NCBI GenBank assembly: GCA_009746045.1 | Contig: RPFO01000111.1 | Span: 723,301 to 787,300, forward strand | Origin: Mesostigma viride | Lineage: Eukaryota > Streptophyta > Mesostigmatophyceae > Mesostigmatales > Mesostigmataceae | Direction: 5' to 3' | Length of the DNA stretch: 64,000 nt | Shown here: positions 20,758 through 31,235 of the stretch, piece after piece | Numbering within the stretch: the stretch's first letter is position 1 | How the letters are laid out: every line of letters begins with the position of its first letter | The notes under the pieces: model-generated | What the model saw: only the letters and a program-made list of their open reading frames with translations | Databases searched by the model: none | What the model was told of the DNA's origin: nothing | Made by a program: the position numbers and the translations under genes

Positions 20758-23700
20758 ATGGCCAGCAGCGGTCGCAACGTAGATGTACCGTGCCGATACC
20801 TGGTCACAGGTGGCGGGGGATACCTTGGTAGACATTTGGTCCTGTATTTGCTGCAAAGACTGCGCCAGCAGCACCTTTGGCAAGGTTTCGTCCGTGTACT
20901 TGACGTTAAGAAGGATAGTCCTTTCCCTGATGGCCATCCCGCCCTGCAGTACATGTCGGGGTCGGCAGGGGACGCAGAAGTGGTTCGCAAAGCCGTGGAA
21001 GGGGTAGACGTCGTGTTTCATGTTGCTAGTGTTATCTCAACCGTGGCCCCGCTCTCGACATTGAAAGTCAACGTGGACGGGGCTAAAGAAATCGTCAAGG
21101 CTTGCATGGCGCCTGACAGCGAGGTTAATGCCCTTGTGTTTACATCCTCCACCGCAGGTATGTGATCCGGAACTACCTAAAAAAGTACGGTGGGCTGTGG
21201 CAGAGCAGTGGCTCTCTAAATACATTTCTCATTTTTTTTTTTCACTGGGGAATGCCTGCGCCAGCGCCAACGTGATGGGGTTTTGGTGTTGGCTTTGTTG
21301 ACCTTGTGTTTTGCTTACCACGTTTTGGGTCAGGGAGGGAGAGGTTTGCCGCACGGTGTGCAGGTTGCCTCGTGAGGACTTAAGCTGTGGTGCCTCACAC
21401 GCCATATGCGCATGCATGACATCAGAGCACTACATGGCCCACAGACAGTGCCATTGGGCCGTGTCCATCAGTTTGTATTCGTAATACTGTCAGGGGCATG
21501 CCATGGCAAGTGTGCTGGGTAGTTGCCAGCAGTGTTGCGCTGGGTCCGTGACAAGCAGTGCTGGTTGCCCATGCCTGCAGGGGTGCCATGCCTTGCCATT
21601 AGCGTGACCAAGTGTGAATGTGGCAGTAGCGCGGACAATCAGGTGAAAGTGGTGGGGATGGCAGGGGCGGGGCCGCCGCCGGGGTGCTTGCCACCGGCTG
21701 TTCCGTCTCCCTTCTCGTCCCTTCATAACCTGCATGCCATACCCAGTATTGTCAAAAGCCGTCTATGTGTGGTCCACCGCTGTGTGCGTGTGTCGCCATC
21801 CTGCCCCACGTTGCCCCATCCCTCAGCCCTGACTCGGCATGGGTACGTGGGAACCGCGTGTGTGTGCCCTCTCCCCCCCCCAGCGGTATTTGTGGGCCAA
21901 CCGCTGGAGGCCTGTGACGAGTCGCTGCCCTACCCTGATCTGGGGGAGTATGGTGACGCCTACTCGCTCACCAAGCGGATGGCGGAGGAGTTTATCCGTG
22001 GCGCGGATGGCGGGCGGGGCGGGTGCCTGCGCAGTGTGGCGTTGCGGATGGCAGGCATCTACGGGCCGGACGAGAGCACCCACTGCGACCGCATGCTGAG
22101 GACCGCAGGTGAGCGCACACACAGGGTGCCGGACGATAGTGTTGCTGGTTGTTGCCCGCGTGGGTGGGCCGGGATGGGGCGATGTGTTCACGGGGCATGG
22201 GGGATGATTCTTGTTATTCGTTGAGAAAGATGCTTACAAAACATTGGCCTGTACAGCGGAGTAGACCAAGAACCGTGTGGCGTGCCTAGTGGCATAGCAT
22301 GGTGCCACCTGCATGTGGAGGGGGGTTGTTCGTGGCAGAGGGGGGTCCAGCAGGATGGAAGCTACGGCGGTGCATGTCAGGCGTGCGGTGACCTTGTGCG
22401 GCTTCTCCATGTGTGCGGTGGCCCCGTGCGGCTTCTCCTTGTGTGCGGTGGCCCCGTTGTCGGTGGCATGTTGTTTCCAACACGGCGCCCACCTGCCACT
22501 CCATGTGTGTGATGGGAGCCTGTGCCCGGGGCATCGGGGGTGTCGGCACACCCATTCCCCTCGCCCACCCTGCCCATGCCCCTCCGTCCCCCCGCCCATG
22601 CCCCTCGCCCCCCCGCCCATGCCCCTCGCCCTCCCCCCCCCCCCCCGCCCGCTTATTCTTGTCATGTTCCTCCCCGTGCTGACACCCTCCCGCCCCGCTG
22701 GTTGCAGCCATACCAAGGGGGCCTGCCTTGCTGCGATGAAAGCCCAAGCGCGACCTTGCCACTAGTTGAAACTGTGTGCCATGGCCTCCGGTGGCGATTT
22801 TGCCTGCTCTGGTCTTGCCGCTTGCGATCCTCATGCCCCCTCGTCACCGCGTGCTGTTATTTTCACGCCCCTGGCATCCCTGAACAGAGATGGGACTCTT
22901 TAAGTTCCTCATCGGCGACGGCACCGCGCTCACCGACTGGTGCGTCCGAGTGAGACACGGAAACAAACCCAAGTGCGGGGGCGTTGGATTACCCGTTCAT
23001 CGCCCTGGGAGTGCTGGGGGGGGGGGGCTCTCCTCTGGGCTGTGCCGCTTTGGCATGCAACCTCATGTCATGCACCTGATCACAAGAATACGGAGATGAT
23101 GTCAGCCCTGCCCTGTAAGACGAGGAATGGTGTCATTCCCACCCTTAGCAGTACACGGAGAGTGTTTTGCACCATGTCCAGGTTGGGCAGCGTGCCGTCA
23201 CCTGTGTGCAAGTATCTGCTGGCTGCTGGCGTCCGCACATCATTTTCTCTCCAGGCCAGCCGAGAGCTCTTGCATGGTCTTTGGTTGGGAAGGGCACTGT
23301 GTGAATGCAGCATCACCGCTGACATCAGCGCCTACGCTATCGTGCGTGTGGTTACAACAACCAGACCCCACACTGTGGACGATGGGCCTTGTCCACCTGC
23401 TGGCTACCCGGCGTGCTTGGCCCAACCTAACGTCAACTCTCGTGCGCCACGCTCGTGGTGAATGCAGCTGCTGTGTCATTCAGGATGAGGGTAAGGTGCT
23501 GTGTCGTTCAGGATCAGGGTCATGTGCTGTGTCGTTCAGGGTGAAGGTCAGGTGCTGTGTCGTTCAGGCTGAGGGTCATGTGTTGTATCGTTCAAGGTGA
23601 AGGCCAGGTGGACCGCACACAAGCACCGCTCACATGCAGTCGCTGTGTCTCGATCATGGCACCGTTCATGGGAGCCGGTTTCCCTGGCCATCAAGGTGAA

Positions 23701-26490
23701 TTCTGTGTGCATGATGCAGCAGTGGGTTGCTCAAGTGAACGATCACACTCGGGGGTGTCGCTGGCTGGTTGCTGCACTTGAACACCCATCGTGCTGCGGT
23801 GCCTCGTGCCTGCCATGGTCCCCCCTCCCTGCCAGGGTGTATGTGGACACGGCGGTGCAGGCGCACGTCAAGGCGGCGGATCAGCTGCTGCGGGAGGGCA
23901 GGAGGCCGGCGTCCGAGGGCGTGGGTGCGCGCGACATTAATGCTGGCGGCCCCGGCGCGGTGGGCGGCAAGGCCTACTTCATCACAGACAACCTGCCTGT
24001 GGAGTGTGTCGAGTTCTTCCGCCCGCTGGTGGAGGGGCTGGGCTACGCGTGGCCCACACTGCGGTGGGTGCCCGCATGGCGCATGCATGCCTGTGTGGCT
24101 GGTATTTTACAGGTGCCTGCGTATGTCAAAAGGTGACGCCTCCACGGGCTCCAGCGTGTCATCCCCTTCTCATAGTGGTAGTCGAACCCCAATGATGTGC
24201 GACGGGACGAGTAGGTGATGACCCGCATCCTTGAACGCGCATGGTAAGCTATACAAGGATGGCAGTAGTCAGGTTGGATGCCAGTGGCTGCTGGCTGGTT
24301 TGGCCCGTCGCATACGTCGGTGTCTTGCCTGGCCATGGCGTTTCGAGTCTGTTAAGTTGACTGAGGCATGCCATCCCTCCATGTGTTGGCGTATGTGCGG
24401 CTGCCACCTTGCCTGGGCCTCGCAGCGTCCCCGCATGGTTCATGCTGGCGTTTGCCTCCCTGAACGAGTTCCTGTGGCGCCACCTGTCCGGAGTGGTGGA
24501 CTTCCAGCGCGCGCCGCTCTTCCTGTCTCGGCTGGAGGTGCTTAAGCTGGTCACGCACCACCACTTCCGCAGCGACGCCGCCACGCGCGACTTTGGGCAC
24601 GTCCCTGCGATGGTGCCACCTGGCGAGGGCCTGGCGCGCGCTGTGGAATCTTACAGGGCGCGCTACGGGACGCCCATCGCCCGCGGGCGCACGTTCCTCG
24701 TGCCGCGTACGTTGCAGCAAATAGCATGTTGCCTAGGCCCCATGCCTTCAAGTTTGTTGCAGCGATGTTGCCTATGCCCCATGCCTTCAAGTTTGTTGCA
24801 GCGATGTTGCATATGCCCCATGCCTTCAAGTTTGTTGCAGCGATACGGGCGCAGTCTGATGCGTCACTTTATGTATTTATATTTATATGTTTATATTTGA
24901 TACGGGCGCAGTCTGATGCATCACTTTATGTATTTATATAAATATGTTTATATTTGATACGGGCGCAGTCTGATGCGTCACTTTATGTATTTATATTTAT
25001 ATGTTTATATTTGATACGGGCGCAGTCTGATGCGTCACTTTATGTATTTATATTTATATGTTTATATTTGATACGGGCGCAGTCTGATGCGTCACTTTAT
25101 GTATTTATATTTATATGTTTATATTTGATACGGGCGCAGTCTAATGCGTCACTTTATGTATTTATATAAATATGTTTATATTTGATACGGGCGCAGTCTG
25201 ATGCATCACTTTATGTATTTATATTTATATGTTTATATTTGATACGGGCGCAGTCTGATGCATCACTTTATGTATTTATATTTATATGTTTATATTTGAT
25301 ACGGGCGCAGTCTGATGCATCACTTTATGTATTTATATAAATATGTTTATATTTGATACGGGCGCAGTCTGATGCGTCACTTTATGTATTTATATTTATA
25401 TGTTTATATTTGATACGGGCGCAGTCTGATGCATCACTTTATGTATTTATATAAATATGTTTATATTTGATACGGGCGCAGTCTGATGCGTCACTTTGTG
25501 GCCCGGACGGATGGCATGGTGTATGCCCATGTCTTTGTTAGAACGACTTTGTTAGGTTTGGCAGGCAGGCATGCCGCGGCAGGTGGTACAGTCTTACCAT
25601 CAGGGGCTTTTTGCATGTCCGAAGGAGAAAGCAGGGAGGGTTCCGTGGCCTGCCAGGTCTAGAGCAAGGCCGGGACAGCGTGTCAATGCCACCCTGGATG
25701 CCAAGTTTGTTACATGTGTGGTATAGTGACATGTTATAGTGAAATGTTATGCCTACCATAAGATTGACAACATCAACCACGCAGATAGCGCACCGTAACT
25801 TTCAAGGGTACCTGTCCATGGACTATGGTTTGCTGCATTCTCAAACATTTGAGTTAGTCGCAGAGCATGCCAAGTGCCAAGCCTGGGCAAGGACATGCGC
25901 TGATCATGCATACTTGCAGTTTGTCTTGTTTAACATTTCTGTTGTCGTTCAAACATCGGGTTTGGGTCCATTACCATCGGTTCGGGTGTCATGTTTCCTG
26001 GGTGTGCGTGGATGTGTGTGTGTGCTGCGTCGTGGCACCTGCAGACCTCATCTGGTGGCTGCTCATCGTGGCGGGAATGTACCTGCTGTACCTGTGCACC
26101 TTCCACAAGAGCTGGATGCTGGTGCGGACGCCAGCCTATGGTTGGGGGGGGGACGTCCTCGAGGCAGCCATGGGCTTTCCAACGACCCTTGTGGTCATCT
26201 GGTGGGCTGCCGTGTGTGCGCATGTCGCCGAGGCGGTGGTCGCCTACAAGGTTGCCACATCGCTGGGCCTGCGCGTGAGCATCCCGTGGTTCCTGCAGAC
26301 CCTGGTGCTCGGGTACCCGAGCCTGGGCCTGCTGCTACAGCTGAGTGATTGGCGGCGGCGGCACAAAGCAGCCACCATGAGTGATGAAAGTAAACCTCCC
26401 GTGTCAGGAAAATCGGTGGTTAATGCCGTGCAAAATTCTGGCGAGTCTGGGGCATGTGCCAGCAGTTCCAAGGCCAAAAAGCTCAAGTAG
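20758..26490 (+). CDS. 3beta-hydroxysteroid dehydrogenase/C4-decarboxylase-type SDR with membrane C-terminal domain
   Basis: Six exons: 20758-21157, 21884-22108, 22888-22939, 23836-24063, 24426-24706 and 26045-26490. All are GT-AG and in phase (543 residues). The extended-SDR NAD(P) motif TGGGGYLG is at 17-24, the conserved TSS at about 130, the catalytic pair YSLTK (Tyr160, Lys164), followed by ALRMAGIYGP. FLIGDGTALTDW and VYVDTAVQAHVKAADQLL are typical of the 3beta-HSD family, whose plant and fungal members oxidise and decarboxylate sterol C4-carboxylates at the ER. The last exon adds about 148 residues with three likely membrane segments (LIWWLLIVAGMYLLYLCTF, TLVVIWWAAVCAHVAEAVVA, WFLQTLVLGYPSLGLLLQL) and a Lys-rich end. 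That part resembles the TMEM254/DUF4499 family by eye. Sterol substrate is inferred. Introns 3 and 5 hold minisatellites. Confidence 0.88.
23470..23609. repeat. 28-bp minisatellite, five units, SDR intron 3
   Basis: GCTGTGTCGTTCAGG-type units begin at 23470, 23498, 23526, 23554 and 23582, with a variable AGGGTCAGGT half. It lies about 230 bp upstream of the exon 4 acceptor and has no coding role. Confidence 0.8.
24711..24843. repeat. 39-bp repeat, three to four units, at the start of SDR intron 5
   Basis: GTTGCAGCGATGTTGC plus CCCCATGCCTTCAAGTTT recur with starts at 24756, 24795 and 24834. A first, diverged copy begins at 24711, four bases inside the intron. The array runs directly into the 57-bp minisatellite. 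Confidence 0.85.
24842..25496. repeat. 57-bp minisatellite, about 11.5 units, SDR intron 5
   Basis: Units begin GATACGGGCGCAGTCTGATG at 24842, 24899, 24956 and so on every 57 bp, and end in an A/T-rich half. Two variants alternate in that half (TATTTATATTTATATG versus TATTTATATAAATATG), plus GCGTC/GCATC. Because 57 is divisible by three, one frame stays open (IRAQSDASLYVF repeat), but the array lies wholly between a good donor (24707) and acceptor (26044). Confidence 0.92.
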
Positions 26491-29400
26491 ATGGGAGGTA
26501 CTGGGCTCGTTGATTAATTAAGGTGGACCGAAGGTAACGTTCGGTACCCGGCGCCAGGACTTTGGCGCCAGCTGGCGCGCCCCGCCAAAAGTGCACCCAG
26601 CCCAGCCAAAAGGTCAACACTTCAGGCCCAATGGGGGGGGGCATCCCCCCAACCTAGGCATGGCCACAAAGCAAATCTTCTGACGCTGAATTTTTGCAGC
26701 CAATTAGTTACGTCCACGTCGAGTTAGCCTGTTCAGTCTGGGTGATTTTGAGAGGTGGCTAGCTCAAGTTATGAATTTTGAGGCTAAACTTTGCGTGGAA
26801 ACAGCCACATTGCAAACATCACAACCTTAAAAATAGTAAACCTTTTCCGTTCGATATGTGGCTAGCTCAAGTTATGAATTTTGAGGCTAAACTTTGCATG
26901 GAAACAGCCACATTGCAAACATCACAACCTTAAAAATAGTAAACCTTTTCCGTTTGACCTGGGGCTTTGAAAACAACTTATCCACGGACGTAACATCCCT
27001 TCAGCGTCATAAAATGTTGGATCGAGAAAGTCAAGCCAGGTGCCTACTGGAAGCCAAAACCTGCTTTTAGCTGCTGCAACTTGCCACTAGCTAACTTGTA
27101 GAGGAAGATTTCAATTTGGGTGTCGTACACGCCATTCTGGATCCTCTTGATGAGACCTTTCAGCTGAGCTATCACAAGCTTATACTAGATGTCTGCACAT
27201 ATGATTACGCATCCAGAAAAGTGCCCTTCAGGCATGTCCCCTCCCCTTAAGGGGACGCGGCGCGCCGAATTTTTTCCGCGCCAAAAAATTCGCGGTACCA
27301 GCCGTACCGTGAAAAGTGGGTGCACGGTGCGCGCTCCCCTTGCGGAAGTGGCCATGGCGACTGCGTTTAGGCGAAACTAGCAATGTAAGGCTAGAGAAAT
27401 GCCAAAAAAATGCTCGAATGTTGAAGACGATGATTTAATGATGTTGGTTTGTGGCGGCAAGTAGCTGATTTACAATATCGCTGCTTTATTTTACTGCCAT
27501 CGGCATGGGGGGTAAACTGCATTTTTTCGTCGCGCGGAATAAAATATAATTCGTGATAGCGGCTGTAAATTCGCAGTTTTCGGGGGCTTTTTGACCGCGA
27601 AGGATGAATTCGTATCGGTAGCATTGAATTCCAAACCGAACTGGTGCTTTTTGCTACATTTTCGGCCATTCTCGGTAAGTAATTCTTCAGGCCTCCGCAA
27701 TGCATGTCGGAACCTTCCATGGAAGAACGGCCGTTGTTGCGCGCCTGGGCGAGGGATCTGCGAGGTCAAGGTATAGATTTGTCGCGAATGTTCTGTGCTA
27801 TCAGTTCTTTCTTCTATTAGCTCATCGTTCGAAGTTTTTTCCGTTCTTTTTGGGCAGTTTCCGCCAGCTAGCTCGCCGTTGCTTGCCGTGGTGTTGTCGA
27901 ATACCTGGCAGCTTTAGATTGTTTTCGTTGATGTCGTGGTCAAGGCCGCTTCAGTCGAAGCCTATTGCTTCTCGGGAAGGTTTCAGGTATTTCATGAAAC
28001 GTGTTCTGGCAAGGATGTTGTGCTTATGGAAGCTTCTAGTTGTGTGAGAGTGACGCACCCTCTCTTCGCAGCGGCATCACAGCGCTCATGCGCTGGAGGC
28101 CCGCCAATGGTTTCTTTCCATTTTATCGTGCAGGGGAGGGTTTAGGGTTTTACTGACGATCATGTTGGAGATATTGCATTTGTGTGACTGCATGTAGATA
28201 GCTGCCACCATTGGTTTATTTGAGCTTTCCCTTGATATGATGATGTGAAAAGACTGCAATGTGCTGAGCCAGGCATGGTTGACATGGTTGACTGCATGCA
28301 AGCTTTGTATGCCATGATCTCCTTGGTTCCTTGCCCTCCATCGTTCCAGTTTGTTGCCCATCTCAGGTAGGGCATTTAAGGAGTCGCTGCAGTGTTGATT
28401 AGCTTGGTTGGCATAAACCTTAACACTCTAACCTGGGAGAAACATAGAAAATGCTGATTAGGCATTTTAGTGCCATCATCATTATTGCTATTCACATGCT
28501 TATAAGTCTGGCCATGCTCGAGGGACGGTGAAGGGGTATGAGGCGTGTGGCCACCCATTTGTATTTCATAACATATTCAGCATGTATTTGATGCATGTTG
28601 GATGGCATGCAAAGTGTAATTGTGTTTCCTTGGTAACTGAGTGGTCCTTAGCGCCTTGTCAGGTGGTCGTCTAGGAAACCCATCAGTGCGTGCCACAGTG
28701 ACCCCCGACCTTGAGCATGTGTCGTCATCAGTGAGCAAGAGTTAGAGGTGCTTTTGGTCATAGATTTGCTGAGTTCTTGGCATGAAGTTTACAAGGTAAC
28801 CTTGGGTTGAGTATAGTGTATGCTCTCTTGGCATGTATGCCTAGCGATCGTGTTGCTATGCTTGCGCTGGCAAGGTTGGCCATGCCGAGGGCAGGTGAGG
28901 GCAGATGAGGTGCCTAGGCGTTTGCTTATGTTTTGTGATCGAGTAGGGCATGCTTTCAGGCTCTTTGGATGGAAAACATCGTGCCTAAGTGGCCTTGTAC
29001 AAAGAAAAACCTTCTTTAGCGGTCGTGAGAGTGGCATCCGCCAAACGCAATAACTTGAGCTAGGGTTGTCCGATTGACCTCAAACTTGGACCGTGGCTGG
29101 GACCACCCGTGCCGAAATTTAATAGTGCTTTTTGGCTTGATCTGACAAGTTTATGAATTGTTTTATTTTTTTAAGTGAAAAAAATCGCGTTTTTGGCGCC
29201 ACGGGCTATTTTTTGAACGGCGGTGTCCGTATGCCCCATGTAAGTTGCGGTTTGCGATGTGCCTGGAAGCAACTACGCGGCTTGTGCTTTTTGGGTCAAC
29301 CTGTTTTGTGGATTGGCTGGGGCATAACCAGCCCTAGTTAGCGTCTTTTGCTATTTATAGCGCATTATTGGCGTATATATGGGGGTAGTACCCCCAAAAA

Positions 29401-29538
29401 GTGCATGGACAACTCACTAGAGATGTTATTTAGTGCCCCCAATCATAACTTAGCATTGTGCAAATGAATTTCAAGTGATATTAGCATATGTCAATTTTAA
29501 GGGTTTTGAGGTGCCACATCCCCTTAATTATACAGGAG
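26491..29538. other. Intergenic, about 3 kb without a supportable gene
   Basis: It follows the SDR stop. TGTAA at 27384-27388 is a possible but distant poly(A) signal. The region holds the 103-bp duplication at 26755-26960. It also has small GC-rich palindromes (for example GGCGCCAGGACTTTGGCGCC at about 26558 and CGAATTTTTT/AAAAAATTCG around 27265-27300). The base composition shifts to A/T-rich from about 27.4 kb. Short frames here lack splice or family support. Confidence 0.4.
26755..26960. repeat. 103-bp tandem duplication
   Basis: GTGGCTAGCTCAAGTTATGA begins at 26755 and again at 26858. The two copies are nearly identical to their ends (CCTTTTCCGTT), with one visible G/A difference in CTTTGCGTGG versus CTTTGCATGG. 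A recent duplication is implied. Confidence 0.92.
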
Positions 29539-29790
29539 CTAGGGCATGGCTAAATTCTCAGCAGAGAGTAGCTCTCTGCGCTGGAGGTAGGTCGGCCATA
29601 GCTCCCGTCGCCGTTTTTGCTGCGCCAGGGTCAAGTCGTCGTCCAAGGTGAAGTGAGTCTTCTCGAGCCGCTTGCATGCGGCGTCTGAGAAACGAAATCT
29701 TGTCCGCCGGGTTCTCAAATATGAACAGAAGCGGAGGCGCCCCCGCCTTACCATGTGGGCCCATCACGTAGGCATACATGGCCACGTCGC
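29539..29790 (-). mobile_element. LINE family 1 ORF1 C-terminal fragment (minus strand)
   Basis: The minus strand reads RLEKTHFTLDDDLTLAQQKR followed by RRELWPTYLQR, matching the ORF1 end at 16290-16380, with an in-frame break upstream. No 3' UTR follows, so the fragment is truncated at both ends. Confidence 0.7.
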
Positions 29791-29886
29791 TCAGCTTTTC
29801 TAGTCTACACTACCGCTATATAATCCCCTAGGCTGGGGTGGTGCCCAGGGGTCGCCTGCCAGGGCTTGTACGTGGACGACGTAGAT

Positions 29887-30320
29887 TCTGATTTGGCACG
29901 CCGCAAAGGTGAAAACCATTTGCGTTCAGTGCCGGTCCGCGGAAAACGCGATCTGCAAACGAATCCAGGCCGGAATCGAACTGGGGACCTCTCGCACCAA
30001 CTTTTGCTGACTATAGGACGGACGTCTCCTGATCCTAACGCATCGCCAACTGACACCTACAGTCATCCGCAAAAGTTCTCCTTTCCGGGGAGTGATGCAA
30101 GCCTTTCGGATTTAATTAATTAATTAATTAATTAATTAATTAATTAGGAACATAACTCCGTTTCGGATTTGGTACTAGATGAATCATTCGAGATCTGTGT
30201 GTGTAGGACTACACACGTGTCCACTCGAGACTTGTTCAGTCTCGAAACGTGAGACGGGCTGAACACGGCTGGAACCTTCTTGAGAAGGGGGCGTAGCCGG
30301 TACCATCGAGATCAGCCAAG
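29887..30320 (-). mobile_element. tRNA-like SINE inserted in LINE ORF1 (minus strand)
   Basis: It is the same element as the copies at 9531-10264, here in reverse. It is flanked by CGTAGAT at 29880-29886 and 30321-30327 (ATCTACG on the element strand), a 7-bp target-site duplication within the ORF1 codons for IYV. The A-box-like TGGCGATGCGTTAGGA and B-box-like AGTTCGATTCC are better preserved than in the dimer. The copy is itself interrupted by a LINE tail at 30114-30160. Confidence 0.75.
30114..30160 (-). mobile_element. 47-bp LINE family 1 3' tail nested in the SINE
   Basis: On the minus strand it reads CGGAGTTATGTTCC and then a (TTAA)n tail, the extreme 3' end of LINE family 1. It is flanked by TTTCGGATTT at 30104-30113 and 30161-30170, a perfect 10-bp target-site duplication. 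The sequence outside rejoins to the intact SINE. Confidence 0.8.
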
Positions 30321-30582
30321 CGTAGATGTCCACCCCCCTCCAGTAGACCGGCTTCGTCCCTGCCATCTGCCGGAGCTGGAGGTAGGTCGGCCATAGCTCC
30401 CGTCGCCGTTGTTGCTGCGTCAAGGTCAAGTCGTCGTCCAGTGTGTAGGAGGTCCCCCCAAGCCGCTTGCGACGCTTGAGGAACTCCATCTTATCCGCCA
30501 TGGTGTCAAAGTCCCTGGATGGGAGTCAAGATCCAGCTTTCTCTTTCCTACATTTTATCTAATTGTTCGTTGTCAAACTCAT

Positions 30583-30642
30583 GCGTCCAGGAATAGTTGT
30601 CTCACAAAACATACATTAAGTGAGACAACTATTCCGTGACGC
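30583..30642. repeat. Inverted repeat, 15-bp perfect core arms
   Basis: GAATAGTTGTCTCAC (30591-30605) and GTGAGACAACTATTC (30620-30634) are exact reverse complements around a 14-base loop. GCGTC/GACGC continue the stem after three unpaired bases on each side. It could be a folded MITE or small-RNA precursor; no function is claimed. Confidence 0.6.
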
Positions 30643-30762
30643 ATAGCGATCCAACGCCGTGGAAGGACTAGGGTAGTTGTCTGAGAGGAAACACGCGAAG
30701 GCACATATTCCTGGATACAAATTATCAACAGAATCCAGAAGGGGTGGAAGGCCATAAAACCA

Positions 30763-30767
30763 TTACA
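30763..30767 (-). promoter_or_regulatory. Candidate TGTAA poly(A) signal
   Basis: TTACA on the plus strand is TGTAA on the minus strand, about 470 bases past the stop of the GGACT-like gene. That distance fits the long 3' UTRs of green-algal mRNAs. A 5-base match is weak alone. Confidence 0.3.
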
Positions 30768-31235
30768 GTTCGTAAAATACACATTACTGGTGAGTGAATG
30801 CGTGCCATGCACAGGATGCCACGGAGTAGATTGCTGGTCTCATCACACATCACGAAATTGCTACCAATTATTGACACGAAACGGCAGACAGCTGGACTAT
30901 CTTCAGTATATACAAAGTCTGCCATCTCAGTACTAGTGTACAATCCAAGGGTGTTCACACCGAAACTTGCAGGCACTGTGGAATGCCATGACCGCATGCC
31001 CGAGGACACGGCAGCGTCCTGATTGCAAGCGCAAGCATTCCGTGGAACCATGCTACACCGGGATGGCCTACCGCAAGCTACTCATGGGATGTTATGAGCT
31101 GTCCGTTTAACCAATCAGCTCTCCCTGAACCTTGCTCACTAAGAACCCATCCGTAGTGAAGCGACACATGCATACCGGCCAACGATGCAACCATGTATTA
31201 ACGGCGCATCCCAAAAAAGACCTTCCCCCAAGCTG

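Larger units (their letters stand above)
29805..30501 (-). mobile_element. LINE family 1 ORF1 C-terminus, split by a SINE (minus strand)
   Basis: From 30501 the minus strand encodes MADKMEFLKRRKRLGGTSYT, LDDDLTLTQQQRRRELWPTY and then KPVYWRGVDIYA, where the SINE begins (30320). Beyond the SINE (below 29880) the minus strand continues with the CAAGCCCTGGCAGGCGACCC match to ORF1 and the CCTAGGGGA 3' UTR start. The order agrees with the intact ORF1 end at 16400-16510. Confidence 0.75.

Noticed and set aside
24842-25496. Repeat protein of 19-residue units (IRAQSDASLYVF...)
   Set aside because: The 57-bp period keeps the frame open by arithmetic, and the array lies between a donor and an acceptor that join SDR exons in phase.
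26521-27380. A single DNA transposon bounded by the GC-rich palindromes near 26.55 and 27.3 kb
   Set aside because: The two ends share only short interrupted matches and I found no target-site duplication.
27700-28047. 115-codon plus-strand frame
   Set aside because: No splice partners, domain features or coding-like composition; the region is A/T-rich and untypical of the exons in this window.
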